Source of the DNA: Porites lobata
Lineage: Eukaryota > Cnidaria > Anthozoa > Scleractinia > Poritidae
Length of the DNA: 64,000 nucleotides
Assembly: GCA_942486035.1 (NCBI GenBank)
Contig: CALNXK010000032.1
Location: 1,836,501-1,900,500 of the forward strand
Direction of reading: 5' to 3'
The notes beneath the pieces were generated by a model. It ran no database searches, was not told where the DNA came from, and saw only the letters and a program-made list of their open reading frames with translations. Of the stretch, positions 52,604 through 63,947 are shown in pieces (position 1 is the first letter of the stretch; each line of letters starts with the position of its first letter). Made by a program: the position numbers and the translations under genes.

Positions 52604-53466
52604 TTACTCATCTTGCCAATCCCACGGCCAATGGGGATGCTATAAATAAGTCCTGGAGTGAAAGTAACTTTTTAAAACTATCTGGTGGAACAATGAGTGG
52701 AGTTTTAGCGATGGGTAATAATAAAATAAGTGGCCTACCACTGGCAACACAAGATGGAGATGTAGTGGACTGTAAATTTTGTAATAGATACACCCCAGCT
52801 AGGTATAGAAGTGGTAGTCATGTATTTCGTTCTAACAATATCGCATTAGTAGGTGCCATACAGACTGGATATGACCATTATAATGAAGTTGCAACTATAG
52901 GGTGGTCTAATAATAAATTTTTTTAGAGGGGGCACTAATTCTATGACTGGTAATTTAAACGTCGGCAATAATAGAGTGATTAATGTTGGAGATTAATGTA
53001 TGGTATTCTCCGCGAAACAATGGATTTAGATCCAAACAAGACATATGATTATCATACAGCATTTGATATTCAGCCTACAAAAGTTGTTTACAATGTGGAC
53101 CTTAATATGAACCGGACGACGATACTAAATATTGCTTTGGATAAAAACCGTAGTAATAGTGCGGCAACTGTGAAAATGGTTAGTGATTTGGAGACAAAAT
53201 TGGGCCCTTATACAAAGAATAGTGTGTGTAGAGAAATGTTTGAAGAATTTTATGATTTCAGTGATGCTATAGTAACTATAAACTGACATTAGGAGCATCG
53301 GTATCACATTTATAGGTATAAATCCAAACATAACATTTCCCCAAAAGACTATTGCCAATGTTCAGGAAGGAGGATTGAGATTACAAAATCAAACATTGGA
53401 TTTAACATTATTCAGTAAAAAGAGCTTTACTATTTGTGTTGTTATGCAATTGTGGCTGAATAGATC
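52604..53466 (+). pseudogene. Tail-fibre-like repeat protein, Polinton-like B, 3' part
   Basis: Continues the fibre: ITHLANPTANGDAINKSWSE, KLSGGTMSGVLAMGNNKISG, then a non-repeat head domain (RSGSHVFRSNNIALVGAIQT), SMTGNLNVGNNRVINV, and DLNMNRTTILNIALDKNRSN with ATVKMVSDLE. The C-terminal part contains QEGGLRLQNQTLDLTLFSKK, resembling receptor-binding heads of such spikes. Stops at about 52926, 52996 and 53284 and small shifts break it. It ends against a MITE at 53471. Confidence 0.7.
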
Positions 53467-53470
53467 ACAT

Positions 53471-53570
53471 CCTCGGAGACCCAGGGGCAGTCAGTCGGGT
53501 CGGGAGAAAAGGCGGGAAGAAAGTTTTCAAGAAAGGGCGAAAGAGCCCCTGGGTACCGACTCTCACAAAT
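53471..53570. mobile_element. Short MITE, GACCCAGGGGC ends
   Basis: CTCGGAGACCCAGGGGCAGT at the left and GAGCCCCTGGGTACCGACTC at the right are partly inverted around a core of about 100 bp. It truncates or abuts the end of the fibre gene. No coding potential. Confidence 0.55.
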
Positions 53571-54281
53571 TCAATCGGATGCCGGCTCCTGATTGGGCAC
53601 AAAAAAAAGCTTTGTATTATTGTCCCCAATCGGCGAACACATCTCCTGAGTTCTTTTTGCGTTTTCGTACACGACGGCTATTGTCTCGATCACGGCTTGT
53701 CTGTCTCAAGCACCAAAGAAATGCACGCAGTCAGGAAACTTTCAGTTTTGATATAAAATACCCATCTGATATCAAAATACTGTCTGCCCAAAAACTAAAG
53801 ACGCGTTTCCAAAAATACAAGCTTCAGCTTACAATAGGTATTCACGCTTGCATCGGCCACGTCTTGCGTAAATACTTATAGAGAGTTTTCAAAAGATACC
53901 ACCACGGCTGACTGCCACGAAAACGTCGCATGGAAAAGTGAATTCATATTTTTTCAGTCTCTATCGTGATTATTCCAACTCGCTTACTTTGTCAAATGCA
54001 AGCGAACTATTCTGGAGCTGAATTTCTACAACCGTATCCAAGTTCATAAAGAAAATGAATTTTGTCATTGCTTGTTTACGTCCTTCACAAAACGTGAAAT
54101 TAGGCATTTTCACGGGTAGTCTTGCAGTTGACGGCAAAGAAATGTACAAAAAAGCGTGATGCACATGCAAAGTTGTTGTTTTACCTTGTCAAGCTATTGC
54201 TTATTTGACTTTCTTGTCGCCGCCGCCTTCCTATTATTTACGATACATCGTGATCTGTCAAAAACAGAATATTCGTATGTG

Positions 54282-54472
54282 TAATCAAATGGTGACGAGT
54301 GAAATTAGGGAATAATTTCACGCGCGTTTTGTCCAAATCCTTATAATTTCCCGAGCCTTTAGGCGAGGGAAATTATTAGGATTTGGACAAAACAAAGGCG
54401 CGGGAAATTATGAGGATTTGGACAAAACGCAAGTGAAATTATTCTCTTATTTCACGAGTATGCCATTTGATT
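54282..54472. mobile_element. Foldback MITE, TAATCAAATGG ends
   Basis: TAATCAAATGGTGACGAGTG / CTCGTCACCATTTGATTA-type inverted ends, with AGGATTTGGACAAAAC repeats in both arms (near 54325, 54381 and 54413). About 190 bp, forms one long imperfect hairpin. A TA-type target site is plausible. Confidence 0.7.
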
Positions 54473-56400
54473 ACCTATTAATATCATGGGTGACGAATTA
54501 CGTTAGCAATCGAGGATTTTTGACTTGTTTATCCTGGATCGTATCGATCGATCGTGAACTCCACTCTCTCAAACGTTTAGAGCTAAAATTTGGCTTCATT
54601 ATTCAGAATTTTACTACAACATACCTCTAAGAATCCTTCTTGATGTGGTATTTCGTGTGTTCAGGTTTTCTAAAGCGTCTTTTTATGCCCCGACATCCAC
54701 AAGAAGAAAAATAAAATTTAAGAGTTCTTAAACACGAATTAATCTTGTCTTAAACTTGGGTTTAATAAGTTTGAGTGGACGTTTAAGTTCCTTAAACCCA
54801 AATTTTAATTTAACATAAACCCAGCTTAAAGCAGCTTTAAGGCTTTAATCAGCTGTTTAATTGTGTGAAACGCCTTGTTTTGGTTGCATTAAATCAAGCT
54901 TAAATGTGCTTGAAACGTTTAGATTAAGCAGGAGCGTACTATAAAACCATACTTAAACGAAGCCTAAACTCAAGGTTTTAGCTAAAAATAATCAATCTTA
55001 AATATGCCCAAAACTTGATTTTTAAAGTCAAAGGACTTGAACTTGAATTGTTAATTGGACTTCAGAAACTAGAGTTTAAACTAATCGGCTGGTTTCAGTG
55101 GGCTCAAGAATGGTACGGCCCTAATAATTTTGTCTGGTACTATTTTATGAGTTACTGCTCCCGAAAAGTTAAGTAGTTTTCAAAATCCTTTTGGAAAAAT
55201 GAAATTAATCTATCCCTTTTAAGTCAATCCCTTTCCCTACACAATGAAGACAAGCAGTTTTTTCCGCTTTCAACTCACTTTATTTTATTTAATAGAGATG
55301 GTTACAATTCTTTCTTAAAAAATTACTAAAACGAAATTCATTGGCCTTTGAAAATACAAAGTGCACATAATTTTAAGAAAACACTAAAACAGAAATCTAA
55401 ATGTATTTAACACCAATAACGACAGCATAAAGAATTGTAATTGGTAAAACTATCGTCTTCAATACATTTCTTATGGTTCAAAACTGTTCATTTCTTCTGG
55501 TAGTACCGGACACCTTTACAAGACAAACACCTCGGTAAGACGGACATCTAGAGTTGGTCCCTGCTTCTCTACTCTCTTTATTCGACAGACAGCTCGTTAG
55601 TAATGCTAGTCGCAAAGGTGTCTGTCTTATAGAGAGTTGATTTTATAATTATAAAATAAAGTCCAGACAAAAATGCCCGTTTCTAACTCCATTTAAGGAA
55701 ACACCAACAACAAAAAGCAAATGCCTCATAGGTTTGTTTGGTGGGCTATTAATGCTTGCCAAAGGAAACAAAACTTATGAAATAGCTGAACTGTGGATTG
55801 AGTGCAAAAGACCTAAATGGACATTTATCAATAATGCTACTAAAAAATTTGTAAACAGCAAAAATCTGACATATAATATTTAAACAATATGTATTAAATA
55901 ATTATTATTGAGAGCTTGAGAATTTGGAAAAGTTTAAGTGTAATCAATGACTACAGCTTGCAGCTTGTTTTCTACAGTTGACCAAATATCAGTTGAACCT
56001 TGATTAATATCTCAAACAAACTTTTTGGTTATCCCATCCTTCTGATCCCAGATTTCTCAAGTGAATATTGCAAACTCAAGCCTGATTTTGATCTTTTGAA
56101 AATCTTTTCTCTTTGAAAATCAAAGTTAGTACTTATATGTGTTGTTCATCAGATAAGCTACCCTATTAAGAAAGCCACAGTAGATGGCATTTTTGAAAGT
56201 CAACCTCGTAGATATCAATTTTTTTATCATCCACACTCCTTTTCTTCCATTTAAATATTTATTGCTGCCAGTCTTGCTGAGTCTGTAAAAACAAAGTTCC
56301 ACTCACTGACTTAAATTTTAAATAAATAGCTATATTTTACTAAGGAACAGGTTACTCAATGCTGGTTTATGCAAAATTTGAGTTGAGATAAGAAAGCCTA
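54473..56400. other. AT-rich non-coding region
   Basis: No coding signature. 54690-55100 is crowded with TTTAAACCCAA / CTTAAAC words in both orientations, possibly a decayed hairpin element. The 55250-56400 part may be 3' UTR of the minus-strand gene that ends at 56401. Confidence 0.3.
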
Positions 56401-57495
56401 TTATTGAGCAATGGCCTGTCTCACGGCCCATGATGGACCATCGGGTGCTGGCCTCTTTGATATATCACCCTCAAACCTGGGCTTTGCCAATGCTTTGGCA
56501 TGACAGGTGAGGCTTCTATAATGGGCTCTGTCAAGCTTGCTTTTTAAGTTTGTCAGGGCTGTTCTCTCCCAAGAGAGCTTCTTGGTTATATAACCCTTTA
56601 GTTTCTGTGTTACTTCACCAGTGATGGGATCTTCCTCATCTTCATAGGCAGACTCCTCACTGCTCATGTACTCGATATAGAGCACCTCTGGGGCAAGTTG
56701 CTTCTGGCTCTAGGATAAGGATTCTCTTATAAGCTCAAAAGCCCCACATCGCCTGTCCAGCTTCTACTAAAAACATAGAGAAGGACAAAAATCAAACTAA
56801 ATAATGGTGTTGTAGTCCTTCAATAATAAATATAATCTATCAATTCATGTTTGTAATAATGGAATTTGTTCAAGAAAGTAAAAATAAAATAACTAAGGAT
56901 AAAAGTGGCCTCACCCGTATACAGTTAAGATCAGAAAAAAAAACAATGTATCACTGACAATAAATATCATTATGACATTATAAACATATTATACATTGTT
57001 TTTCTTGAGGACATGAAAAACTGTCCACTACATACAGGTGTCCCTATTAATAGAATACCACTGCATTTATAATTATCAAAAAAAGTTTTTATATTTGACC
57101 ATGTTCAGATGTTTGGAAAAAAAACTTCCTTATACTTACACTTGTGAGACGTCTACTCGTTTTGCACCTCTGTTTGTGCTCTTCATTTTTTCCTTTTTTT
57201 ATTCTTTGACATTTCTCCTTTACCGTTCTGAAGTAATGAAGGAATTGAGCAGTTGACGTAAAGACCAATAATTAACAAAAAGAAATTTTAAAGTAGGCAA
57301 CATTTTATAAAAAACCTGCTGAGATTTCTTCAAATCTAAATTTAGCAACTGCCCCTAGGGTTGAAAAGGAACTAGTACCTGTAAGTGTACATATCTTTTA
57401 CAGACAAGAACTTGATTCCTTAGCTAAAGGCAGTGTTATTTTCTCAACAAGGGAAGAGAAATTTCGTATCTCCAAGCGGCCATGTAATATTCTAT

Positions 57496-57666
57496 TTATT
57501 ATATAAACACCAATGAACTACCAAACCATTTCACTTTAAAAGTTTTTTGGTGTGAAAGGCGCGATTTATTATGTAGCCATAGCAACGATGATATTTTCAC
57601 ATGTGAAGATACCAAGTTTTCAAGTGAAAGCTCACCTGGTATTTCATTGGTGTTTATATAATAATA
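57496..57666. mobile_element. Foldback MITE, ATATAAACACCAATGAA ends
   Basis: TTATTATATAAACACCAATG and CATTGGTGTTTATATAATAA are inverted; 171 bp lying in an intron of the minus-strand spliced gene. No coding potential. Confidence 0.8.
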
Positions 57667-58130
57667 AGTGTTATTATTCATTCAAAATATTTCCCCGATT
57701 CTGATTGGCTAAAAGCACACCTATAACTCATCATAACCAGCTACTGATGACCAAATTTGAAAGAATTTTCGTTTTAATCAACTGATGACGTCAAAAGTGC
57801 TACTTCCTTGCAGGTTAATGTACCATTAACCGAGAAGACCAGGCGAAGAGGTTGAGTTGTTTTGGTGGTGAAAACAAAAAATTAAGGACATTTCACTTCT
57901 TTCAAGAGTAAAAACTCGGTGACATAATAGCTAAAAACATGGCAGGAACACAACTCGAAGGGCGACATCTGCTATTTGCGGAGCTGAACAACCCTAAACG
58001 TGCACTATAGAAGATGAACTTAACACTGATGGAGGCAAGCATGTTTTAGCTACATTTTTAAACTCGGAATTATTTTGAATGAATAATAAAACAATTTTTG
58101 AATTTGGCTTTCATATCATATGAAGAATTA

Positions 58131-58178
58131 TGGAGATCTCGGAGGGAGTTATCGGCCGATAACACCCTCCTCGATCTC
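58131..58178. repeat. Near-perfect palindrome beside a splice donor
   Basis: GGAGATCTCGGAGGGAGTTA mirrored by TAACACCCTCCTCGATCTCC around a central CGGCCG-like ATCGGCCGAT. It lies 8 bases inside the intron, just past the GTAAGG donor at 58187. It may be a tiny hairpin insertion. Confidence 0.7.
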
Positions 58179-58357
58179 CACCCTTACTCATAAGATACTC
58201 AGGCTCATTCATTAATTGTTTAGTAATAAGAGTTGATTCATGTAACAACAATCCTTCCATTTGCAGATCAGTCCATGGGCTATTTTCTCCTCCGTGTTCT
58301 TTTTTTAGAACTTCTTTTATTTTAGACAAGATGTCCTGGTTCACCTCTGACTGGGGA

Positions 58358-59318
58358 CTGTGACAAAAACAGTATGTTAATTTCAAAGTGAAGGCTCAGT
58401 AATTAAAATATGCTCAGTTAAAACAATACCTAATTCATGTAATAAGTCAATTTTAACTGAAGCCTATCTATGACACTTTACAGTGGACTATTTCCAATTT
58501 TATGAACAACTTTTAAAGTTAACGCACATTCCCAGTCCATTCTAATAAGGCTTTAGGGCTTGAACTGTTTGCTTCACCAACTTCTTTACATTTTTCAGTT
58601 CACTTGTCTTAAATTGATAGTTAATTATTGCGTAAAACATTGAGCATTTTGTGTAAATAACCTTTAAATCCTTTGAGCTATGATTCATATTCCGCCTTGG
58701 ACAACCAAATTAAGCATCAAAAAACACTTTCCAGGCCACTACATTCAAAGTTGAAGAAAATTCAAGGACTTTTCAAGGACTTTCATAGAATTTCAAGGAA
58801 AAAATGAAATTCAAGGACTTTTCAAGACTGTGCGAACCCTGCAAATTGAAACAGAATCATATAACCAATAACCCTGTTCATGGCTTCTGCTTTGAGATCA
58901 ACCACATCATCGATCATTATCGGTTGCTTCCAACAGCAACTTTCTCCATCGATATCGTGTTATTCAATGGTGAAATAAATATATGTTCTCACTTCTTAAA
59001 TACTAAAATTGGGCGCGAAGGGGAAGACAATATGGGTTTGTAGGCTCCTGTGATGGTTTACAACACAGGCATGTCGGCGCCTTTGAAGACACGCTATCAC
59101 ACGGTCAGCTCTAAAGAATAAGAACAAACTCTGATCTCTCATGATGAAAAGCTTTTCTTCTAACATCAAAGCAATAAAATAAGTACGTAAACCTACCCTT
59201 AAATCGATAGGAACTTCTACTTTGGATTCTGTACGTTTACCTTTGAGCCGCGTTTGCTCCTGTTTTGAGAGTTCAGTTCGCAACTTGACGTTTTCTTGCT
59301 GAAGTGTTGCGTTTTTTT
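58358..59318. other. Non-coding spacer with AAGGACTTTTCAAGG repeats
   Basis: AATTCAAGGACTTTTCAAGG-type short repeats occur at 58755-58830. Remaining sequence shows no supported gene. Confidence 0.4.
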
Positions 59319-59575
59319 GTGAATATTAATCCTATTAATATAAATCTAGACATCGGTAGCAGAGAGGCCCTGGTTGGGGGCAGGAAGGGTTCATAGTCCG
59401 TATTTTCATATTGAGCAACTTTCATTGTATAATCACAAGACTTTATTAGAACCAATCAAAATAGTCCACGCTAGTAAGTCTCAGGGGATTGCCCCACCTA
59501 GCACGTTTCGTATTAGATGTATAGCTACTTGAGTTCATTTGAACCTACGCTTTACTAGCAACAGCAATTATAGCA
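59319..59575 (+). repeat. A1 repeat of Ngaro-type element
   Basis: 257 bp starting GTGAATATTAATCCTATTAA and ending GCAACAGCAATTATAGCA. Repeated at 63576-63832 with a single C/T difference (GCTACTTGAG versus GCTATTTGAG). Confidence 0.95.
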
Positions 59576-60799
59576 GTTTCCAAATGTTCAGGCTGCGGAA
59601 CCCCTCTTACTGACCACGCATGGGGAATTCCGAGCAAGTACTGCGAAGGCGAGGAGCTCAGTTCTCCGAAACACAAAAAATCCGCCACAATCGCTAGTCC
59701 GGACGAAGACGAGCAGATCAGAGATCTGGAGAGGGAGCTGGCAGAATTAGACCTTGAAGAAGAACGAAGAGAGAAACAGACTCGAATAGCTTTTCTCCAG
59801 AAACGGGTGGCCGACAAACGGGCAAAATTGGCTGCCGGCGACGTGACGACCGGCCGGCCGGAACACGAGTTGCCTCATTGCCCGTCCAACGTGAAAGATC
59901 TACGTACACTCCTTCCCAAGGACGCCTTACCAACGCCATTGGATGGTCTCCTCAATATAAATCCCAGCTCGAGCAGTGCTGCAGACCAAACCCAATCTTT
60001 ATGGAGCATGCAAGGCCAGCTGCATGGTGATTTCCATACTGTTCCTGCGGGCTCCCAACCGGCCCCGATTCTTTCAAACTCCTGGCTGGAATCACGAGCG
60101 TCGGAGATGTTTCTGAGGCCAGCGCAACCACAATCCGGTGAGAAAGCCTTAAGGATTGTAGACTTTGTTGACAATATTGTCCCTAAAGATGAGGAGCGAA
60201 CAATAGCAGATGGTGGAAACACCAAATTAGTTGTATCCTATGGGCCTAAAAAGCCCCGTTTAGAACAAATCACCATGTCCCAGTGGGTGATTAGCAATAC
60301 CAGAATTTTTTATAACTTGTTAGCAAGTAGGAAACTAAACTCGCAAGCCGAGATCCAGAATTATTTAGCATATACTATTAAGGTGATGGAACTCTCCAAC
60401 CGGTACCATTGGGCCTCGGTCCTTAAGTATGACGATGAATTTCGCCTCTTACAGGCAGCATATCATTATCCGTGGGGTTTTGATTCGAATCACCTCCACA
60501 CAGTTATTTTAGAGCCCATTTATAAACCCTCCCATGTTCCTAGGTCACCTAACCGCACCGCTAACCCCAGCACTCAGTTCATCACGGGATTTATAGCCAC
60601 CACTAACGATGGGCGCACTATCTGTCGTAACTTTAATAGTTCAAGGGGTTGTAGTTTGCAAAATTGTGCGTACGAACATGTGTGCAATCGCCGCGCTACG
60701 GGCGGTAAAGCTTGCGGCCTCAACCATCCGGGCTGCATCCACTCTACTCAGCAAAGTACTTCGACGCAACAGCAAAATAAACCGGCTCCGCAAAATTGA
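59576..60799 (+). CDS. Gag-like ORF1 of Ngaro-type element
   Basis: Open frame of about 405 codons. An N-terminal zinc-ribbon-like motif (KCSGCGTPLTDHAWGIPSKY, then CEGE) is followed by a coiled coil (DEQIRDLERELAELDLEEER). The middle is the Gag core (MSQWVISNTRIFYNLLASRK). Near the end is a CCCH-like cluster (CRNFNSSRGCSLQNCAYEHV and CNRR). The frame has no ATG before residue ~145: the ATG at 59588 is in another phase and a GTG at 59807 is internal. The frame opens within the A1 repeat, so splicing or non-AUG initiation is needed. Confidence 0.8.
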   Translation, partial: VSKCSGCGTPLTDHAWGIPSKYCEGEELSSPKHKKSATIASPDEDEQIRDLERELAELDLEEERREKQTRIAFLQKRVADKRAKLAAGDVTTGRPEHELPHCPSNVKDLRTLLPKDALPTPLDGLLNINPSSSSAADQTQSLWSMQGQLHGDFHTVPAGSQPAPILSNSWLESRASEMFLRPAQPQSGEKALRIVDFVDNIVPKDEERTIADGGNTKLVVSYGPKKPRLEQITMSQWVISNTRIFYNLLASRKLNSQAEIQNYLAYTIKVMELSNRYHWASVLKYDDEFRLLQAAYHYPWGFDSNHLHTVILEPIYKPSHVPRSPNRTANPSTQFITGFIATTNDGRTICRNFNSSRGCSLQNCAYEHVCNRRATGGKACGLNHPGCIHSTQQSTSTQQQNKPAPQN

Positions 60800-60874
60800 C
60801 TACCGCTCATTAATTCACCGCTAAACGCAAAAACTTGGCAATGCGAACTCGCGGGCGACGAGGACGAAACGTTT

Positions 60875-62355
60875 TTGGCAGATGGCATTATTAACGGCTT
60901 CCAAATGGCAAATATCAATACGCAATTTACCGATGTCAACATGCGCAATTATAAATCGGCTACTAACCCCGCTATCCGCCCGCTGGTGGAAAAAACCATT
61001 CGGGACGAAATTCAGCAAGGCAATTATGTTATTTCTGCTACTAAACCTACGGTGGTTAGCGCTTTAGGAGCTATTCCAAAACCGAATTCCACCGAGGTGC
61101 GTCTCATTCATGACTGTTCGCGACCGCATGGCCACGCGGTTAATGATTTTATCAGCACTCGTTCCTTCAAATTTCAAACGTTAGATGACGCTATTAAACT
61201 TCTAAAACCCAATTATTTTATGGCCAAAATCGATCTCAAACATGCTTACCGGTCAGTGCCTATTCACCCTGCAAATTATCAGGCGACTGGTTGCAAGTGG
61301 CGTTTTTCGGGAGACGACTTTGACACTTATTTCTACGACACTTGTCTTCCATTTGGTGCTAAAAGTTCCCGAGAAATCTTCCATCGCTTGACACAGGCTG
61401 TAAGGCGTATGATGGCTAAGAGAGGCTTTCTACATGTCATCGTGTACCTTGACGATTTTCTTGTTATCGGTGCCACGCAGGCGGAATGCGCGCGCGCGTA
61501 TAAAGTGTTACTACAGTTGCTCACGGATTTGGGTTTCACCATCAGCCAGCACAAACTCGTGCCGCCAACACGCCAGCTAACGTTTCTAGGCGTCGAACTC
61601 GACACAGTTGCTTGCACTATGACGCTCCCACAAGAAAAACTCCGCGAATGTCAAGCTCTTGTATCTAGCTTCATGCATAAACGCTGCGCTACCAAAAACC
61701 AACTGCAGCGGCTGGCGGGCAAACTAAATTGGGCGTGCAGAGTCATTTACGGCGGACGCACTTTTCTCCGCAGAGTGCTTACTACCATGAACTCCCTTTC
61801 ACCAGGGGCTAAGCATCGTTTAGGACCTTCCTTTTACTGCGACATTTCCTGGTGGGAAAAATTTCTGCGCGTATTCAACGGAAAGCAGTTTTTCTTAGAG
61901 GACCAACCCACAGTCGATGTTATGACTGATTTGTGCTCTCTCGCGGCGGGAGGCTATTTTCGGGGTGATTGGTTCTATTTTAACTTTTCCCTCGACAACC
62001 CAACATGGTCCCAGCTACATATTAATCACAAAGAAACCCTAGCTATTGTTCTAGCTGCCAAGCGCTGGGGACACGTGTGGGCAAATCATCGCGTAATTAT
62101 TTATAGTGACAATCAGGCCGCCGTCCAGATTATCAACAAGGGCACCACAGGCAACGAAGTGATCATGTAGGAGTTACGTGAACTCTTCTGGCTTTCTGCT
62201 ATGTACAATTTTCACATTACCGCTATTTATCTCGAAGGGTTTCGTAACACCACTGCGGACGCTATATCTCGGCTTCACGAGCGGGGTCACCTCCTCGTTT
62301 TTTATTCCTTCCTGCAAGCGCGTTTTGCGCCCGGGGTGTTGACAACACGGTCTTG
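60875..62355 (+). pseudogene. RT-RNase H of Ngaro-type element
   Basis: Starts near MADGIINGFQMANINTQFTD. RT blocks: SALGAIPKPNSTEVRLIHDC, YFMAKIDLKHAYRSVPIHPA, CLPFGAKSSREIFHRL and the catalytic VIVYLDDFLVIGATQ, then LTFLGVELDTVACTM. RNase H: VDVMTDLCSLAAGGYF, INHKETLAIVLAAKRW, VIIYSDNQAAVQIINKG and NTTADAISRL. One in-frame TAG at 62168 (after GNEVIM) separates the last RNase H residues; otherwise the 480-codon frame is intact. Direct readthrough or death by one mutation are both possible. Confidence 0.92.
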
Positions 62356-62397
62356 ACGGATCATGTCACCTTACAGCCGCTCTCTTATATTTTTTAG

Positions 62398-63418
62398 GTG
62401 CACGCGACCCTCGGTTGGCTTTTCAATTGCAACAGGAAGTTTCTAAGTATCGTGCTCAGCTCTTTGCAGAATCTACGAAAGCGACTTACCAGACCCATCG
62501 CGACACCTATCTGCGTTTCTGCCACTATATGGGTTACAGCCCGGTCCCCGTTCAGCCTACACGTCTGCTGCATTACGCGGCCTTCTTGGCCAGAAGTTTA
62601 AAAGCTGCCACAGTTCGAAGCTACCTAAACATCATCGGCATCCTCCACAAGGAATTTGGCCTGCCTCACCCGCTGCTTGACAACTGGCCACTGAGGACCC
62701 TGCTCACCGGCATTAATAGACAAAAAGGATTAACAGTAAATCAAAAACAACCAATTACGCCCGCTATGCTTTCTCAGCTCCATGATCGACTTAATTTGGC
62801 AAATAGCACCGACGCTTCTTTCTGGGCCACCTGTCTGGTGGCTTTCTATGGTATGTTCCGCAAATCGCACCTTTTGCCTATGGCCCCTCATTTATTTGAC
62901 CCGCGTAAACAACTGACTAAGGCAGATTTCAAAATATTCCCCTGGGGTACCCTGATCACTATTCGTTGGAGTAGACTATCCAATTTCGTGAACGGATAGT
63001 GGAAATCCCACTGCCTTGCATCCCTCGCTCTAAGCTATGTCCCACGGCCGCTGTCATTAATGCTTTTCGTTTTACAGCTACTGTCTCCACAACCGATTCG
63101 CAGGCATTTAACTGGTTAGACGAGCGCCAGGCCGCTAAGGTTTTCACGTATAATTCTTTTGTTTTGGTACTGCGCCGTCATCTTGCGTCGCTCGGTTTTG
63201 ATCCAAAGCTTTACGCGGGGCATTCGTTTCGCAGAGGAGGTGCTTCTTTCGCCTATCACTCAGAGGTACCCATTGAACTAATTAAAGCTCTCGGCGATTG
63301 GCGCTCTGACACCATTTTAATCTATTTAACCATGCCTCTAACCGTTCGCCTTCACTCAGCTAACATGCTTTGTAAAGCCATCCTCCGTCATAATCCACCC
63401 CACTCTCACGCTCACTAA
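62398..63418 (+). pseudogene. Tyrosine recombinase of Ngaro-type element
   Basis: N-terminal SAM-like domain: AFQLQQEVSKYRAQLFAEST and TYQTHRDTYLRFCHYMGYSP. Catalytic domain: first Arg in VAFYGMFRKSHLLPM, HxxR in LYAGHSFRRGGASFAYHS, then LGDWRSDTILIYLTMPL with the Tyr nucleophile. A one-base change of frame near 62975 divides it into two frames (ending 62999 and starting about 62976). All four key residue positions are present. The RT frame ends at 62355, just 5' of this frame. Confidence 0.9.
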
Positions 63419-63448
63419 CACCTCACGACTATCTCACCTCTGGGTTTG

Positions 63449-63501
63449 GGCTGTAGTATCCTCTTTCTTATCGTTTACTTTGAATTGTTAATAGTCTAGT
63501 G
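63449..63501 (+). repeat. B1 repeat of Ngaro-type element
   Basis: GGCTGTAGTATCCTCTTTCT to TTAATAGTCTAGTG; matches B2 at 63948-64000 with three differences in 53 visible bases. Confidence 0.85.
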
Positions 63502-63575
63502 GTTTATTGCACTTTGGAATGTAAATAAACACTGCCTGGTCCCAATCACTTGTCTACTATCTGTGTGATGTTTAG

Positions 63576-63832
63576 GTGAATATTAATCCTATTAATATAA
63601 ATCTAGACATCGGTAGCAGAGAGGCCCTGGTTGGGGGCAGGAAGGGTTCATAGTCCGTATTTTCATATTGAGCAACTTTCATTGTATAATCACAAGACTT
63701 TATTAGAACCAATCAAAATAGTCCACGCTAGTAAGTCTCAGGGGATTGCCCCACCTAGCACGTTTCGTATTAGATGTATAGCTATTTGAGTTCATTTGAA
63801 CCTACGCTTTACTAGCAACAGCAATTATAGCA
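63576..63832 (+). repeat. A2 repeat of Ngaro-type element
   Basis: Second copy of the 257-bp A repeat, located between B1 and B2. Confidence 0.95.
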
Positions 63833-63947
63833 TTTTTAAATAGCTTGTATTTTCGCTTCCCCCCCACCCACACCTAAGGCAGTTTGATTGTTCGTTGTTT
63901 TGTTTTTGTTTCTTCATTTTGTAATTTTTCGGTTGATTTCATTGTAT

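Larger units (their letters stand above)
45190..52604. mobile_element. 7.4-kb insertion splitting the Polinton-like B fibre gene
   Basis: Fibre coding stops at about 45190 and resumes at 52604 in the same repeat array. The inserted block holds a GC-rich hairpin at its right edge, direct and inverted repeat modules, a MITE, a tandem duplication and several exon-like pieces. It may be a composite of several insertions. No transposase was recognised. Confidence 0.65.
56401..58357 (-). pseudogene. Spliced gene of unknown function (at least two exons)
   Basis: Minus strand. Exon 58357-58188 follows a TTTTTGTCACAG acceptor, encodes SEVNQDILSKIKEVLKKEHG and LLLHESTLITKQLMNEPEYL, and ends at a GTAAGG donor. 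A possible middle exon around 57140-57215 (MKSTNRGAKRVDVSQ, donor GTAAGTAT at about 57138) is less sure. The last exon, 56767-56401, follows TTTTTAGTAG and encodes KLDRRCGAFELIRESLS, a TAG, then YIEYMSSEESAYEDEEDPIT, LSWERTALTNLKSKLDRAHY and PAPDGPSWAVRQAIAQ stop. The acidic SSEES block followed by WERTAL and Pro-rich tail resembles multicopy cnidarian proteins of unknown function. The one in-frame stop suggests a pseudogene or transposon-borne copy. Confidence 0.5.

Noticed and set aside
59875..60225. Minus-strand ORF opposite the Ngaro Gag
   Set aside because: Shadow of a well-supported plus-strand ORF with zinc-ribbon, coiled coil and CCCH motifs.
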